Assembly: GCA_963205265.1 (NCBI GenBank)
Contig: CAUJJI010000019.1
Coordinates: 32,191-96,190 of the forward strand
Direction: 5' to 3'
Source of the DNA: Pseudomonadota bacterium
Lineage (GTDB): Bacteria; Pseudomonadota; Alphaproteobacteria; Sphingomonadales; Sphingomonadaceae
Length of the DNA stretch: 64,000 nt
This document shows, piece after piece, positions 30,151 through 39,893 of the stretch. A model generated the notes under the pieces. That model worked only from the letters and a program-made list of their open reading frames with translations. It was not told the DNA's origin and searched no databases. Numbering within the stretch: position 1 is the stretch's first letter; each line of letters begins with the position of its first letter. The position numbers were made by a program, and so were the translations under genes.

Positions 30151-31241
30151 CAGGCGGCCTTTCCGATCAGGCTGGCGGCAAGACTCTCGCGCCACTGGTG
30201 TTCGTTGCCGAGAATCTGGCCGAGCCACCGCGCGCGCCGCAGGTGCAGGTGGCAATCGACCTCCCAGGTATAGCCGATGCCGCCGTGCAGGTGCAGGCTC
30301 TCCTCGGCCGCAAGCCTGTAGGCGGTGGTGGCCGCTACCCGCGCGGCAGCCGCGGCGCGCGGCAGTTCCGGAGCCCCGCTCGCCATGGCCCAGGCGCCGT
30401 AATAGGCGTGGGCGCGGGCGATCTCGATCTGGGCGAATATCTCCGCCAGTTTGTGCTTGACCGCCTGGAACGAGCCGACCAGCCGCCCGAAGGCGCGCCG
30501 TTCCATCACATAGTCGCGCGCGGCATGGAGTGCGCGCTCCGCCCCGCCGACTGCCTCGAAGGCGAGCAGCACGGCCCCACCATCGACCACGTCTGCGGCC
30601 ACGCGCGCGCCCTCCCGTGCCTTGAGCACTTCGACAGGGACGTCGTCGAACGCAATCCGGGCAAGCGGCCGGGTGGGATCGAGCGAGCGCTGCTCGCGGC
30701 GTTCCACGCCGGACCCGGTCGTGTCGGCCAGCACCAGTTGCCCGTCGACCAGCAGCAGGCAGGCGCGCGCCGCCAGGCCATCGGGCACGGCATTGGCGAC
30801 CCCGCTCAGCCGGGTGCCCGACAGGCGCAACGGCGGATCGGCAAGGACGCGCTGCTGCCGCCCGTCGATGACGGCGCTGACAACCGCTTCGCCGCTGGCG
30901 ATGCGCGGCAGCCAGTCAGCTGCCTGCGCGGGCGAGCCGGCACGGGCAATGGCCTCGGCGGCCAGATAGACCGTGGGCAGCAGCGGCACGGCGGCGAGCG
31001 CGCGGCCCGCTTCCTCTGCCACGAGGCACAGTTCGAGCAGGCCCATGCCCGCCCCGCCGTGCTCCTCGGCGATGGCGATGCCCAGCGCGCCAAGTCCGGC
31101 GAGTTCGCGCCAGGTTGCCGCACAGAACGGCGCCTCGCCTTCGAGCACGCGGCGCACGTTGGCAGAAGTGGAATGGTCAGCCAGCACGCGCCGCAACTCT
31201 TGCTGCAGGCGCCGCTGGTCTTCGGAGAAATCGAAATTCAT
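30150..31241 (-). CDS. Acyl-CoA dehydrogenase, subunit B of adjacent pair
   Basis: A 363-residue acyl-CoA dehydrogenase; the C-terminal LHLHGGIGYTWEVDCHLHLRR motif (cut here as GGIGYTWE near residue 323) is well preserved while the central part is short, as in the smaller partner of heteromeric dehydrogenases. Start ATG 31241 gives MNFDFSEDQ, the usual beginning. It follows the FadB-like gene by 14 bp and overlaps the other dehydrogenase. Role: first dehydrogenation of a beta-oxidation cycle. Confidence 0.87.
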   Translation of the reverse strand: MNFDFSEDQRRLQQELRRVLADHSTSANVRRVLEGEAPFCAATWRELAGLGALGIAIAEEHGGAGMGLLELCLVAEEAGRALAAVPLLPTVYLAAEAIARAGSPAQAADWLPRIASGEAVVSAVIDGRQQRVLADPPLRLSGTRLSGVANAVPDGLAARACLLLVDGQLVLADTTGSGVERREQRSLDPTRPLARIAFDDVPVEVLKAREGARVAADVVDGGAVLLAFEAVGGAERALHAARDYVMERRAFGRLVGSFQAVKHKLAEIFAQIEIARAHAYYGAWAMASGAPELPRAAAAARVAATTAYRLAAEESLHLHGGIGYTWEVDCHLHLRRARWLGQILGNEHQWRESLAASLIGKAA

Positions 31242-31255
31242 GAATCGGTCTCCCG

Positions 31256-33427
<2,172 letters not shown>

Positions 33428-33440
33428 CGTGCCTGCTCCC

Positions 33441-34655
33441 TCAACCGATCCGCTCGAGCACCATGGCGATGCCCATGCCGCCTGCCGCGCAGAGCGTGAC
33501 GAGCCCCAGCCCCAGGCTCTGCCGCTCCATCTCGTCGAGCAGGGTCCCGGCGATGATCGCGCCGGACGCGCCCAGCGGGTGGCCCATGGCGATCGCGCCG
33601 CCGTTGGCGTTCATCTTCTCGTGCGGCACCTTCATCGTTTCCATCAGCCGCAGCGGCACGGCGGCGAAGGCCTCGTTGCATTCCCACAGCTCGATGTCCG
33701 AAGGCGAAAGGCCCGCGATGGCCAGCGCCCGCGTGCAGGCCGGAGTCGGCCCGTCGAGCATCACGACCGGCTCGGAACCGACGCTGACGAAAGAACGGAT
33801 GCGCGCCCGCGGCGCCAAGCCCAGCCGCTCGCCGGCATCGGCCGAACCGACCAGGATGATCCCTGCCCCGTCGACGATTCCCGAGGAGGTGGCGGCAGTG
33901 TGGACGTGTTCGATGCGGTCGATTTCGGGATAGCGCTGGATTGCCAGCGCGTCCGATCCCCAGGCCTGGCCCAGTTCGGCAAAGGCCGGCTTCAGCGCAG
34001 CGAGCGATTCCGCAGTGGCGTCTGCACGCAGGTGCTCGTCGCGGTCCAGCAGGACCGTGCCCATGACGTCGACCACCGGAACGACCGAGCCGGCGAAGCG
34101 CCCTTCGACCCAGGCCTTGGCCGCGCGTCTCTGGCTGGCGAGGCCATAGGCATCCAGGTCCGCCCGGCTATAGCCGTGCAGCGTGGCAAGCAGGTCGGCG
34201 CTGACCCCCTGCATGATGAATGGCGTGTGGAACGAGACACGCGGATCGACGCCGTGCGGACCGCCGCCGTCCGAACCCATCGGAATGCGCGACATGCTTT
34301 CCACCCCGCCGCAAATGGCGAGATCGGCCATGCCGCAGCCGATCTTGGCGGCGACGATGCTCACCGCCTCGAGCGCCGATGCGCAGGCGCGGTTGACCTG
34401 GAGACCGGGCGTGCGGTCGGTGAACCCGGCGAGGATCGGCGCGATGCGCGGCAGCGTCGCGCCCTGTTCTCCTGCAGCGGTGACGGTGCCGATGACGACT
34501 TCGTCGAGCGAGTCGGCAGGCAGGTCGTTGCGGTCCTTCAGCGCCACCAGGAGCTGGCGCACCAGTTCCACAGGTGTCGCCTCGTGCAGGCCGCCGTCGG
34601 GCTTGCCCCGCCCGCGCGGGGTGCGGACGTGATCGAAGATAAAGGTATCGCGCAT
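33441..34655 (-). CDS. Acetyl-CoA acyltransferase (thiolase)
   Basis: A 404-residue thiolase: nucleophile C91 in NRACASALEAV, histidine in NGGAIAMGHPLGASGA and second cysteine in TLCAAGGMG. It cleaves a 3-ketoacyl-CoA to release acetyl- or propionyl-CoA. ATG 34655 is preferred (family start MRDTFIFDHVRTP, AGGGAG upstream); an earlier ATG lies inside the proposed operator at 34688-34701. It is the first gene of the leftward beta-oxidation operon. Confidence 0.92.
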   Translation of the reverse strand: MRDTFIFDHVRTPRGRGKPDGGLHEATPVELVRQLLVALKDRNDLPADSLDEVVIGTVTAAGEQGATLPRIAPILAGFTDRTPGLQVNRACASALEAVSIVAAKIGCGMADLAICGGVESMSRIPMGSDGGGPHGVDPRVSFHTPFIMQGVSADLLATLHGYSRADLDAYGLASQRRAAKAWVEGRFAGSVVPVVDVMGTVLLDRDEHLRADATAESLAALKPAFAELGQAWGSDALAIQRYPEIDRIEHVHTAATSSGIVDGAGIILVGSADAGERLGLAPRARIRSFVSVGSEPVVMLDGPTPACTRALAIAGLSPSDIELWECNEAFAAVPLRLMETMKVPHEKMNANGGAIAMGHPLGASGAIIAGTLLDEMERQSLGLGLVTLCAAGGMGIAMVLERIG

Positions 34656-34687
34656 GGCGGTGAGCGGCTCCCTGCCGGAAATTTCGA

Positions 34688-34701
34688 TATAACGCATTAT
34701 A
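34688..34701. promoter_or_regulatory. TetR-type operator copy in thiolase leader
   Basis: TATAA-CGCA-TTATA, perfect 5-bp arms with a 4-bp centre, 33 bp upstream of the thiolase start. It matches the palindromes at 25615, 35516 and 35556. Occupation by the neighbouring TetR protein would block the beta-oxidation operon. Confidence 0.65.
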
Positions 34702-34771
34702 AGTTTGGCCAGGGCAGTCAAGCGCCACCGTCGCCCGAAACGGGCGGTCGGCTCTCCGGCGGCGGGACAGG

Positions 34772-35491
34772 TCAGGCGGGTGGCAGGCCCTCTTCGCGGA
34801 TCGCCGCTGCCAGCCGCGCGCGCTCGGGGCCGTCCAACAGGCCGAGGAAGACCAGCGCGAAGCCCGCGCGCAGCTGGCCGTGCAGCTGGGCCGGGGTCCA
34901 GTCCTGTGCCGCCCACATCTCGAAGCTGGCATCGAACAAGCGCACCAGCGTGGTCTCGATCGCCGAGGCCGGGACATCGGCAGGGATCAGCCGGTCGGCG
35001 GCGAGGCTGGCGACCAGCGGGTGGACGATCTCGTGCGACAGCGAGAGGTTGAGCTGGCGATGCTCCGCCAGGTCGAGCCCGTAGAGCGCCTTCCACAGGT
35101 TGCGGAACAGCCGTCCATGATCCTCGTATGCGACGATCAGGCGGTCCACCACGCCCAGGATCCGCTCGCTGGCAGGCAGGCCTTCCATCCACGCCGAATC
35201 GCGCCGGAAGCCCCGCACCAGCCGCTCGAAAACCTGGGCGAGCACCGCTGCCTTCGAGCCGAAGAGATTATAGGGCGTTGCCAGGCTGACCCCCGCCCGC
35301 TTGGCGAGCTCGGGCATGGAGAAGCTGCCGTCGTCGCGCTCGGCGATCAGCTCGCTGGCGGCCCGCACCAGCCGCCGTCGCCGCTCCTCTACGCCTTGCT
35401 GGCGCTTGCCCGGTGAGGCAGAGGCAGGTTCGGCAGAGGGAGGGGCTGCGCTCATCAGCCAGGGCCTAGCATGCGTGCGCGCCGGTCGCAT
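34772..35491 (-). CDS. TetR-family regulator of the catabolic operons
   Basis: A 239-residue TetR protein: helix-turn-helix ELAKRAGVSLATPYNLFGSK at about residues 60-79 and an all-helical ligand domain. It lies between the thiolase operon and the divergent extradiol dioxygenase operon, like KstR-type regulators of steroid catabolism, although sequence kinship to KstR cannot be judged here. Two operator-like palindromes precede it. The N-terminus is uncertain: an ATG at 35455 would give a 227-residue protein, and neither start has a strong ribosome site. Confidence 0.85.
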   Translation of the reverse strand: MRPARTHARPWLMSAAPPSAEPASASPGKRQQGVEERRRRLVRAASELIAERDDGSFSMPELAKRAGVSLATPYNLFGSKAAVLAQVFERLVRGFRRDSAWMEGLPASERILGVVDRLIVAYEDHGRLFRNLWKALYGLDLAEHRQLNLSLSHEIVHPLVASLAADRLIPADVPASAIETTLVRLFDASFEMWAAQDWTPAQLHGQLRAGFALVFLGLLDGPERARLAAAIREEGLPPA

Positions 35492-35515
35492 AGTCTGCTG
35501 GCAGGCCGCAATATT

Positions 35516-35543
35516 GCGTATCTATATCCCATTATAGATACGC
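35516..35543. promoter_or_regulatory. TetR autoregulatory operator (11-bp arms)
   Basis: GCGTATCTATA (35516-35526) and TATAGATACGC (35533-35543) are perfect inverted repeats separated by 6 bp. The core reads TATAT-CCCA-TTATA, a variant of the TATAA-N4-TTATA element. It lies 25 bp upstream of the TetR start and 150 bp upstream of the dioxygenase. Confidence 0.7.
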
Positions 35544-35555
35544 ATATATCGACCA

Positions 35556-35569
35556 TATAAGGCCTTATT
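35556..35569. promoter_or_regulatory. Second TetR-type operator copy
   Basis: TATAA-GGCC-TTATT; the inner ATAAGGCCTTAT is a perfect 12-bp palindrome. It is 12 bp from the long palindrome at 35516-35543 on the side of the extradiol dioxygenase operon, so it may control that promoter. Confidence 0.6.
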
Positions 35570-35621
35570 GCACGCTTATGCGGTCTGAAGTTCAATTTTT
35601 TTGACGCATTTCCGCATTTCC

Positions 35622-35635
35622 TTGATCGCAATCAA
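35622..35635. promoter_or_regulatory. Palindrome TTGAT-N4-ATCAA before dioxygenase operon
   Basis: TTGAT-CGCA-ATCAA has perfect 5-bp arms and the same 4-bp spacing as the TetR-type elements but different arms, 57 bp before the extradiol dioxygenase start. It could be a site for another regulator such as one of the Lrp-type proteins encoded downstream. Confidence 0.35.
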
Positions 35636-35692
35636 TCTCTCCGCGACCGCGGCGGTGCAGGTTCGCCCGGTCAAGCCCCTTAGGAGAGTCGC

Positions 35693-36610
35693 ATGGAAGT
35701 CGCCGCCCTGGCCTATAGCGTCATTTCGGCGCGCCAGCCCGATCAATGGGCCCGCTTCGGCGAGGAGATCGCCGGGTTCTGCGCGCGCGAGGTGCCCGGC
35801 GGGATCGCCCTGCGCCTGGACGAGCGCGCCGGGCGCCTGTTCGTCCAGCCTGCGGGCGAGGATCGCTACTTCGCCAGCGGCTGGGAACTGCGTTCGGAAG
35901 CAGACTTCGTCTCCGCGCTGGCAGAGCTGGCGGCCAGGGGCGTCGCCTTCACCCGCGCCACCAGCGCCGAGCGAGCGCTGCGCCATGTCACCGACATGGC
36001 CTGGATCCTCGATCCGTCTGGAAACCGGCACGAGTTGAGCTACGGCTATGTCACCGATTTCGCCCGGTTCTGCTCGCCCACCGGCACCCGCTTCGTTACC
36101 GGCGAGCTCGGCTATGGCCACATGGTCCTGCCCGCCCCCCAGATCGCCGCGACGCGTGCTTTCCTGATCGACGTGCTGGGCCTCGGCGTGTCGGACTTCA
36201 TGATCCACCGCCCGCTCGGCCCCGGTGGCCCCGAGATGCGGATCGACTTCATGCACTGCGCCAACGGCCGCCACCACAGCCTTGCCCTGTTCGAGGGCGA
36301 GGTCCCTTCGGGCTGCGTCCACCTGATGGTCGAGGTCGAAACGATCGACGAGGTCGGCCACGCCCATGACCGGATGCTGGCCGCCGGCGCGCGGATGATG
36401 GCAACGCTGGGTCGCCACACCAACGATCGCATGATCAGCTTCTACGTCGCCACGCCCGGTGGCTTCGCGCTGGAATACGGCACTGGCGGCCGGGTGATCG
36501 ACTGGGACCGCCACGCGGTGTTCGAGAGCACCTCCGCCAGCCTGTGGGGGCACGATTTCAGCGTCGGCTTCGGTGCCGACGAGCAGGCACAACTGGCCGA
36601 CGCGGCCTGA
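35693..36610 (+). CDS. Two-domain extradiol dioxygenase (HsaC/BphC-like), copy 1
   Basis: A 305-residue type I extradiol dioxygenase. Ligands H143, H210 and E261 and the catalytic H195 (NGRHHS) fall almost exactly where BphC has H146, H210, E260 and H195. It would cleave a catechol ring, probably the A-ring catechol of a 9,10-seco steroid, between the hydroxylated and the adjacent carbon. It is followed after 18 bp by an HsaA-like monooxygenase, so hydroxylation and cleavage are coupled. A paralogue lies at 61223. Start ATG 35693 has GGAGAG upstream. Confidence 0.88.
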   Translation: MEVAALAYSVISARQPDQWARFGEEIAGFCAREVPGGIALRLDERAGRLFVQPAGEDRYFASGWELRSEADFVSALAELAARGVAFTRATSAERALRHVTDMAWILDPSGNRHELSYGYVTDFARFCSPTGTRFVTGELGYGHMVLPAPQIAATRAFLIDVLGLGVSDFMIHRPLGPGGPEMRIDFMHCANGRHHSLALFEGEVPSGCVHLMVEVETIDEVGHAHDRMLAAGARMMATLGRHTNDRMISFYVATPGGFALEYGTGGRVIDWDRHAVFESTSASLWGHDFSVGFGADEQAQLADAA

Positions 36611-36628
36611 CAAACGAGGAGTAGGATC

Positions 36629-37822
36629 ATGACCCTGGCCCAAGCCATCGAAGTACCCGCCGTCGACGAACTCGTCGCGCGCGCCGCCGCCCTGGTGCCG
36701 GTGCTGCGCGAGCGCGCCGACGCCTGCGACAAGGGCAACCGCGTCCCGGACGAAACGATCCGCGACTTCCAGGCAGCCGGGTTCTTCAAGATCCTGCAGC
36801 CGCGTCGCTGGGGTGGCTACGAGATGGACCCCGAGGCCTTCTACGCGGTGCAGATGAAAGTGGCGGAAGGCTGCATGTCTTCTGCCTGGGTGCTGGGCGT
36901 GGTGGCGGTGCACAACTGGCAGCTCGCGCTGTTTCACCCCCAGGCGCAGGACGATGTGTGGAAGGACGACCCCTCCACGCTGATCTCGTCCTCCTATATG
37001 CCGCGGGCCGAGGTGACGCCGGTGGACGGCGGCTACCGCATCTCCGGCCGCTGGGGCTTTTCCTCGGGCGTCGACCATTGCCAGTGGGCCTTCCTGGGCG
37101 GGCAGGTCAAGGATCCCGAGACCGGAGCGCCGGATTTCGTCACCTTCCTGGTGCCGCGCAGGGACTTCGAGGTGCTGCCGATCTGGGACACGATCGGGCT
37201 GGGCGGGACCGGCAGCCATGACGTGACGGTGAAGGACGCCTTCGTCCCGGCCTATCGCACTCACCGTTCGAAAGACGGGTTCGCCGCGACCAACCCTGGT
37301 GCCAAGTCCAATCCCGGGCCGCTCTACAAGCTGCCTTTCGGCCAGGTCTTCGTCCGCGCTGTCTCATCTTCGTCGATCGGGGCGCTGCAGGGCGCGCTCG
37401 ACATCTTCCGCGAGAAAGGCGCGAAGCGGAAAAGCAACAACACGCTTGCCAGCATATCGGGCGATCCCGACGTCCAGACGCTGCTGGCCGAGACCCAGTC
37501 GGCGATCGACGAGATGAAGACCGTGCTCTACCGCAACTTCGGCGTGCTCAACGACTGCGCGCGCCGGGGCGAACAGGCCGACCTCGATACCCGGCTGCGC
37601 TTCCGCTTCCAGTCGGCTCAGATCTCGGGGCGCTGCTGCGAGCTGATCAGCCGGATGTTCTACCTGAGCGGGGCCGACGGCATCTATCGCGGCAATCCGA
37701 TTGCGCGGACCTTCTGCGATATCCACAGCGGCCGCACCCACGTGGCGAACAATCCCAACACGGTCGGGCGCAATGTCGGGGCGGTGATGCTGGGGGGTGC
37801 CAACACCGACAGCTTCATCTGA
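36629..37822 (+). CDS. HsaA-like flavin-dependent monooxygenase, copy 1
   Basis: A 397-residue protein of the acyl-CoA-dehydrogenase-fold monooxygenase group. FQAAGFFKILQPRRWGGYEM near residue 48 and SGRWGFSSGVDHCQWAFLGG near 138 are typical of HsaA, which ortho-hydroxylates the phenolic A ring of 3-HSA using reduced flavin. It is 18 bp after the extradiol dioxygenase. It needs a flavin reductase (HsaB) that is not found nearby. A paralogue lies at 59060. Confidence 0.87.
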   Translation: MTLAQAIEVPAVDELVARAAALVPVLRERADACDKGNRVPDETIRDFQAAGFFKILQPRRWGGYEMDPEAFYAVQMKVAEGCMSSAWVLGVVAVHNWQLALFHPQAQDDVWKDDPSTLISSSYMPRAEVTPVDGGYRISGRWGFSSGVDHCQWAFLGGQVKDPETGAPDFVTFLVPRRDFEVLPIWDTIGLGGTGSHDVTVKDAFVPAYRTHRSKDGFAATNPGAKSNPGPLYKLPFGQVFVRAVSSSSIGALQGALDIFREKGAKRKSNNTLASISGDPDVQTLLAETQSAIDEMKTVLYRNFGVLNDCARRGEQADLDTRLRFRFQSAQISGRCCELISRMFYLSGADGIYRGNPIARTFCDIHSGRTHVANNPNTVGRNVGAVMLGGANTDSFI

Positions 37823-37827
37823 GGCCC

Positions 37828-37849
37828 GGACGCCGGAAGGCGGCGGTCC
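37828..37849. terminator. Weak hairpin between convergent genes
   Basis: GGACGCCG (37828-37835) and CGGCGGTCC (37841-37849) pair with one bulged G. It lies 5 bp after the HsaA-like stop and before the convergent Lrp gene end. There is no U-tract. Confidence 0.3.
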
Positions 37850-37852
37850 CGA

Positions 37853-38344
37853 TCAGTCGCCGTCGTCTTCCACTACGCCACGCGAGGTGATCTTGGCCAT
37901 GCGGGCGTTGTACTTGATCGTCTTGACCGCGATCGAGGTCTCGACGTGGTGCACGCCCGGGATGCCGAGGATACGGTCCGAGGCGGTCTCGACCAACTGG
38001 TCGAGCTCGCTGATCAGGCACACGGCCAGGATGTTGAACTGCCCCATGGTGATCATCACCGCGTTGATCATCGGCAAGCCGGAGATTTCGTGAGCGATCT
38101 CGCGCACGCGGTCGACGTCGGCCTGGATGCTGATGAAGGCAAGCCGCGAATTCTTCGCCATGCCGAAGCTGGTGATCGCGGTAAATGCGATCAGCCCGTC
38201 CTGCTGCAATCGCTTGATTCGCCCGCGCACCGTGCCCTCGGTGACGCCCAGCTCGCTCGCAACCTTGCGGTTCGAGACGCGGGCATCGCGCGAAAGCAGC
38301 TCGATCAGCTGGAGATCAAGTTCGTCGATCTGGACATCGGCCAT
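37853..38344 (-). CDS. Lrp/AsnC-family regulator, distal of tandem pair
   Basis: A 163-residue AsnC protein: winged HTH with DARVSNRKVASELGVTEGTV near residues 19-38, then a RAM/AsnC ligand domain. It sits 3 bp after a related gene (38348), so the two are co-transcribed and may form a hetero-oligomer. The pair lies between steroid operons and may sense a catabolic intermediate. Confidence 0.9.
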   Translation of the reverse strand: MADVQIDELDLQLIELLSRDARVSNRKVASELGVTEGTVRGRIKRLQQDGLIAFTAITSFGMAKNSRLAFISIQADVDRVREIAHEISGLPMINAVMITMGQFNILAVCLISELDQLVETASDRILGIPGVHHVETSIAVKTIKYNARMAKITSRGVVEDDGD

Positions 38345-38347
38345 GGC

Positions 38348-38821
38348 TCAGCTCCTTGCCTCGATCGGCGCGACATCGAACTGGTACTTGACGATATCGA
38401 CCACGATCGACGGGACCAGACTGCGGATGCCGCGAACCTTGGAAAACTTTTCGAGCAGCAGGCTGGAAAGATCCTCGAGCCCGTGCAGCGCCACCAGCAT
38501 GTCGATGTCGTAGCGACCGGTGACCAGGTGGGTGGCGAAGACCTCGGGGATCTGGGCCAGGTCGTGCGCCACCTGCGAAGCCGGGCGACCATCCACTTCC
38601 ACCATCACCCGCATCAGGAAGTTGAAGCCGTGAGCCGAAAAATCGGACACGGCGACGACGCGCAGCATGTTCGCTTCCTCCATGCGCTTGATGCGCGAGG
38701 AAACGGTGGTCGCGGTCAGGCCCAGGCCCTCGGCGATCTGCTGGTTGGAGGCGCGCCCGTGGCGGCGCAGATGCTCGATGATCTTGTGATCTACGGCATC
38801 CAACTGGATTGGCTGTGTCAT
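38348..38821 (-). CDS. Lrp/AsnC-family regulator, proximal of tandem pair
   Basis: A 157-residue AsnC protein with HTH GRASNQQIAEGLGLTATTVSSR near residues 22-43 (split for length) and a C-terminal RAM domain (FLMRVMVEVDG). First of two adjacent Lrp-type genes. Upstream (38822-39012) a short imperfect repeat GTTGC...TTTCAAC is present but not convincing as an operator. Confidence 0.9.
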   Translation of the reverse strand: MTQPIQLDAVDHKIIEHLRRHGRASNQQIAEGLGLTATTVSSRIKRMEEANMLRVVAVSDFSAHGFNFLMRVMVEVDGRPASQVAHDLAQIPEVFATHLVTGRYDIDMLVALHGLEDLSSLLLEKFSKVRGIRSLVPSIVVDIVKYQFDVAPIEARS

Positions 38822-39012
38822 GGTGACCCGTTTACGCTTGGCTCGCGATCAACTGCGCGGCAGGGGCGCACTCGTCAACCGCAATGTTGCAAACCTGTTT
38901 CAACGGGCAATTCCCGTCGCCGGCGCCTTGCCCGCCCGGTCGATCCAGCCGGGCGCGCCGGGCGCCACCTCGAATAGCGAACAAAAGCCGCAGTTGAGCG
39001 GCACCGGCGCGC

Positions 39013-39888
39013 TCAGCCGCGGCCCTTGCCGACGTAATCGCCATGGCCTTCGTGGCACAGGCGGTTGGTATCGGCCCAGGTGCCGTCGGGGATCACCGGC
39101 GTGATGCCCAGCTCCTCGCGGATGTCGGCGACCTGCCAGTCGACCATGTCGCGCCAGGGGGCGAGCATGATCGGGTAGTGCCAGTTGCGCCCCTGTTCCG
39201 CCCCCTTGAACTCCGCCTCGAGATTCACCGCCATTGCCTCGGGGTAATAGAGCGCGTCCTTCAGGATCGTCTTGGCCTTGAGGTAGGCGAAGACGCGGTT
39301 GAAGAAGTTGGCCAGCTCGGGCCGGAAATAGCGGGCCCGGGCGTGCATGTTGGCCGTAACCATCGCCACTTCGCCGCCGTGGTTGGGACCGAAGCCCGTC
39401 ACCATGTGCTCGATATCGTGAGTCAGCGAAGTCTGGCGCAGGTAATAGGTGAAGTCGTTGGTCACCTGGACTTCCTGGAAGAACAGGTCGAGGCGATAGC
39501 CGGTTTCCTCCATCCACTGCCGCAGCGCCTCGCCCAGGGTGCCGGGCGCGCAGGCCTTCACCTCGTCAAGGCTGAAGTCCGACAGCTGGCGCCGGTCGAG
39601 CCACTCGCGAAAGCGCGGCAGGCGGGCCTTCTCCTCCTCGAACAGTCGCAGGATCACCGGCATGTCTTCCAGCTCGTGAAGGATCTGGGCGACTTCGGGG
39701 ATGAAGGCGGTGTTGGGCAAGTCGGCGCCGTTGCGGCGCAGCATCTCCTGCGCGATCAGCGCGCGCAGCCCGGCGTGATTGAGGTAGGGCGAATTGCTGA
39801 CCAGCAGTGAACTCTCGGTGGCGATGCTGACTATCCCGCCGTTGAAATAGGCCCGGTCGGCATCGCTCACTCGCGCTTGCGTGTTCAT
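39013..39888 (-). CDS. Coq4-like protein
   Basis: A 291-residue soluble protein. Residues H157, D158, H161 and E173 form HDIEH-x11-E, the zinc-ligand motif of the Coq4 family, which acts in ubiquinone head-group processing. Here it is the last gene of an operon with amidohydrolase, MBL hydrolase, EthD-like and SDR genes, 5 bp after the amidohydrolase, so a role in steroid metabolism rather than quinone synthesis is likely. There is no signal peptide. Function in this setting is unknown. Confidence 0.7.
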   Translation of the reverse strand: MNTQARVSDADRAYFNGGIVSIATESSLLVSNSPYLNHAGLRALIAQEMLRRNGADLPNTAFIPEVAQILHELEDMPVILRLFEEEKARLPRFREWLDRRQLSDFSLDEVKACAPGTLGEALRQWMEETGYRLDLFFQEVQVTNDFTYYLRQTSLTHDIEHMVTGFGPNHGGEVAMVTANMHARARYFRPELANFFNRVFAYLKAKTILKDALYYPEAMAVNLEAEFKGAEQGRNWHYPIMLAPWRDMVDWQVADIREELGITPVIPDGTWADTNRLCHEGHGDYVGKGRG

Positions 39889-39893
39889 CGCAC

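Noticed and set aside
38886-38904. GTTGC...TTTCAAC repeat upstream of the Lrp pair as operator
   Set aside because: Arms are out of register by one base and short; not better than chance by eye.
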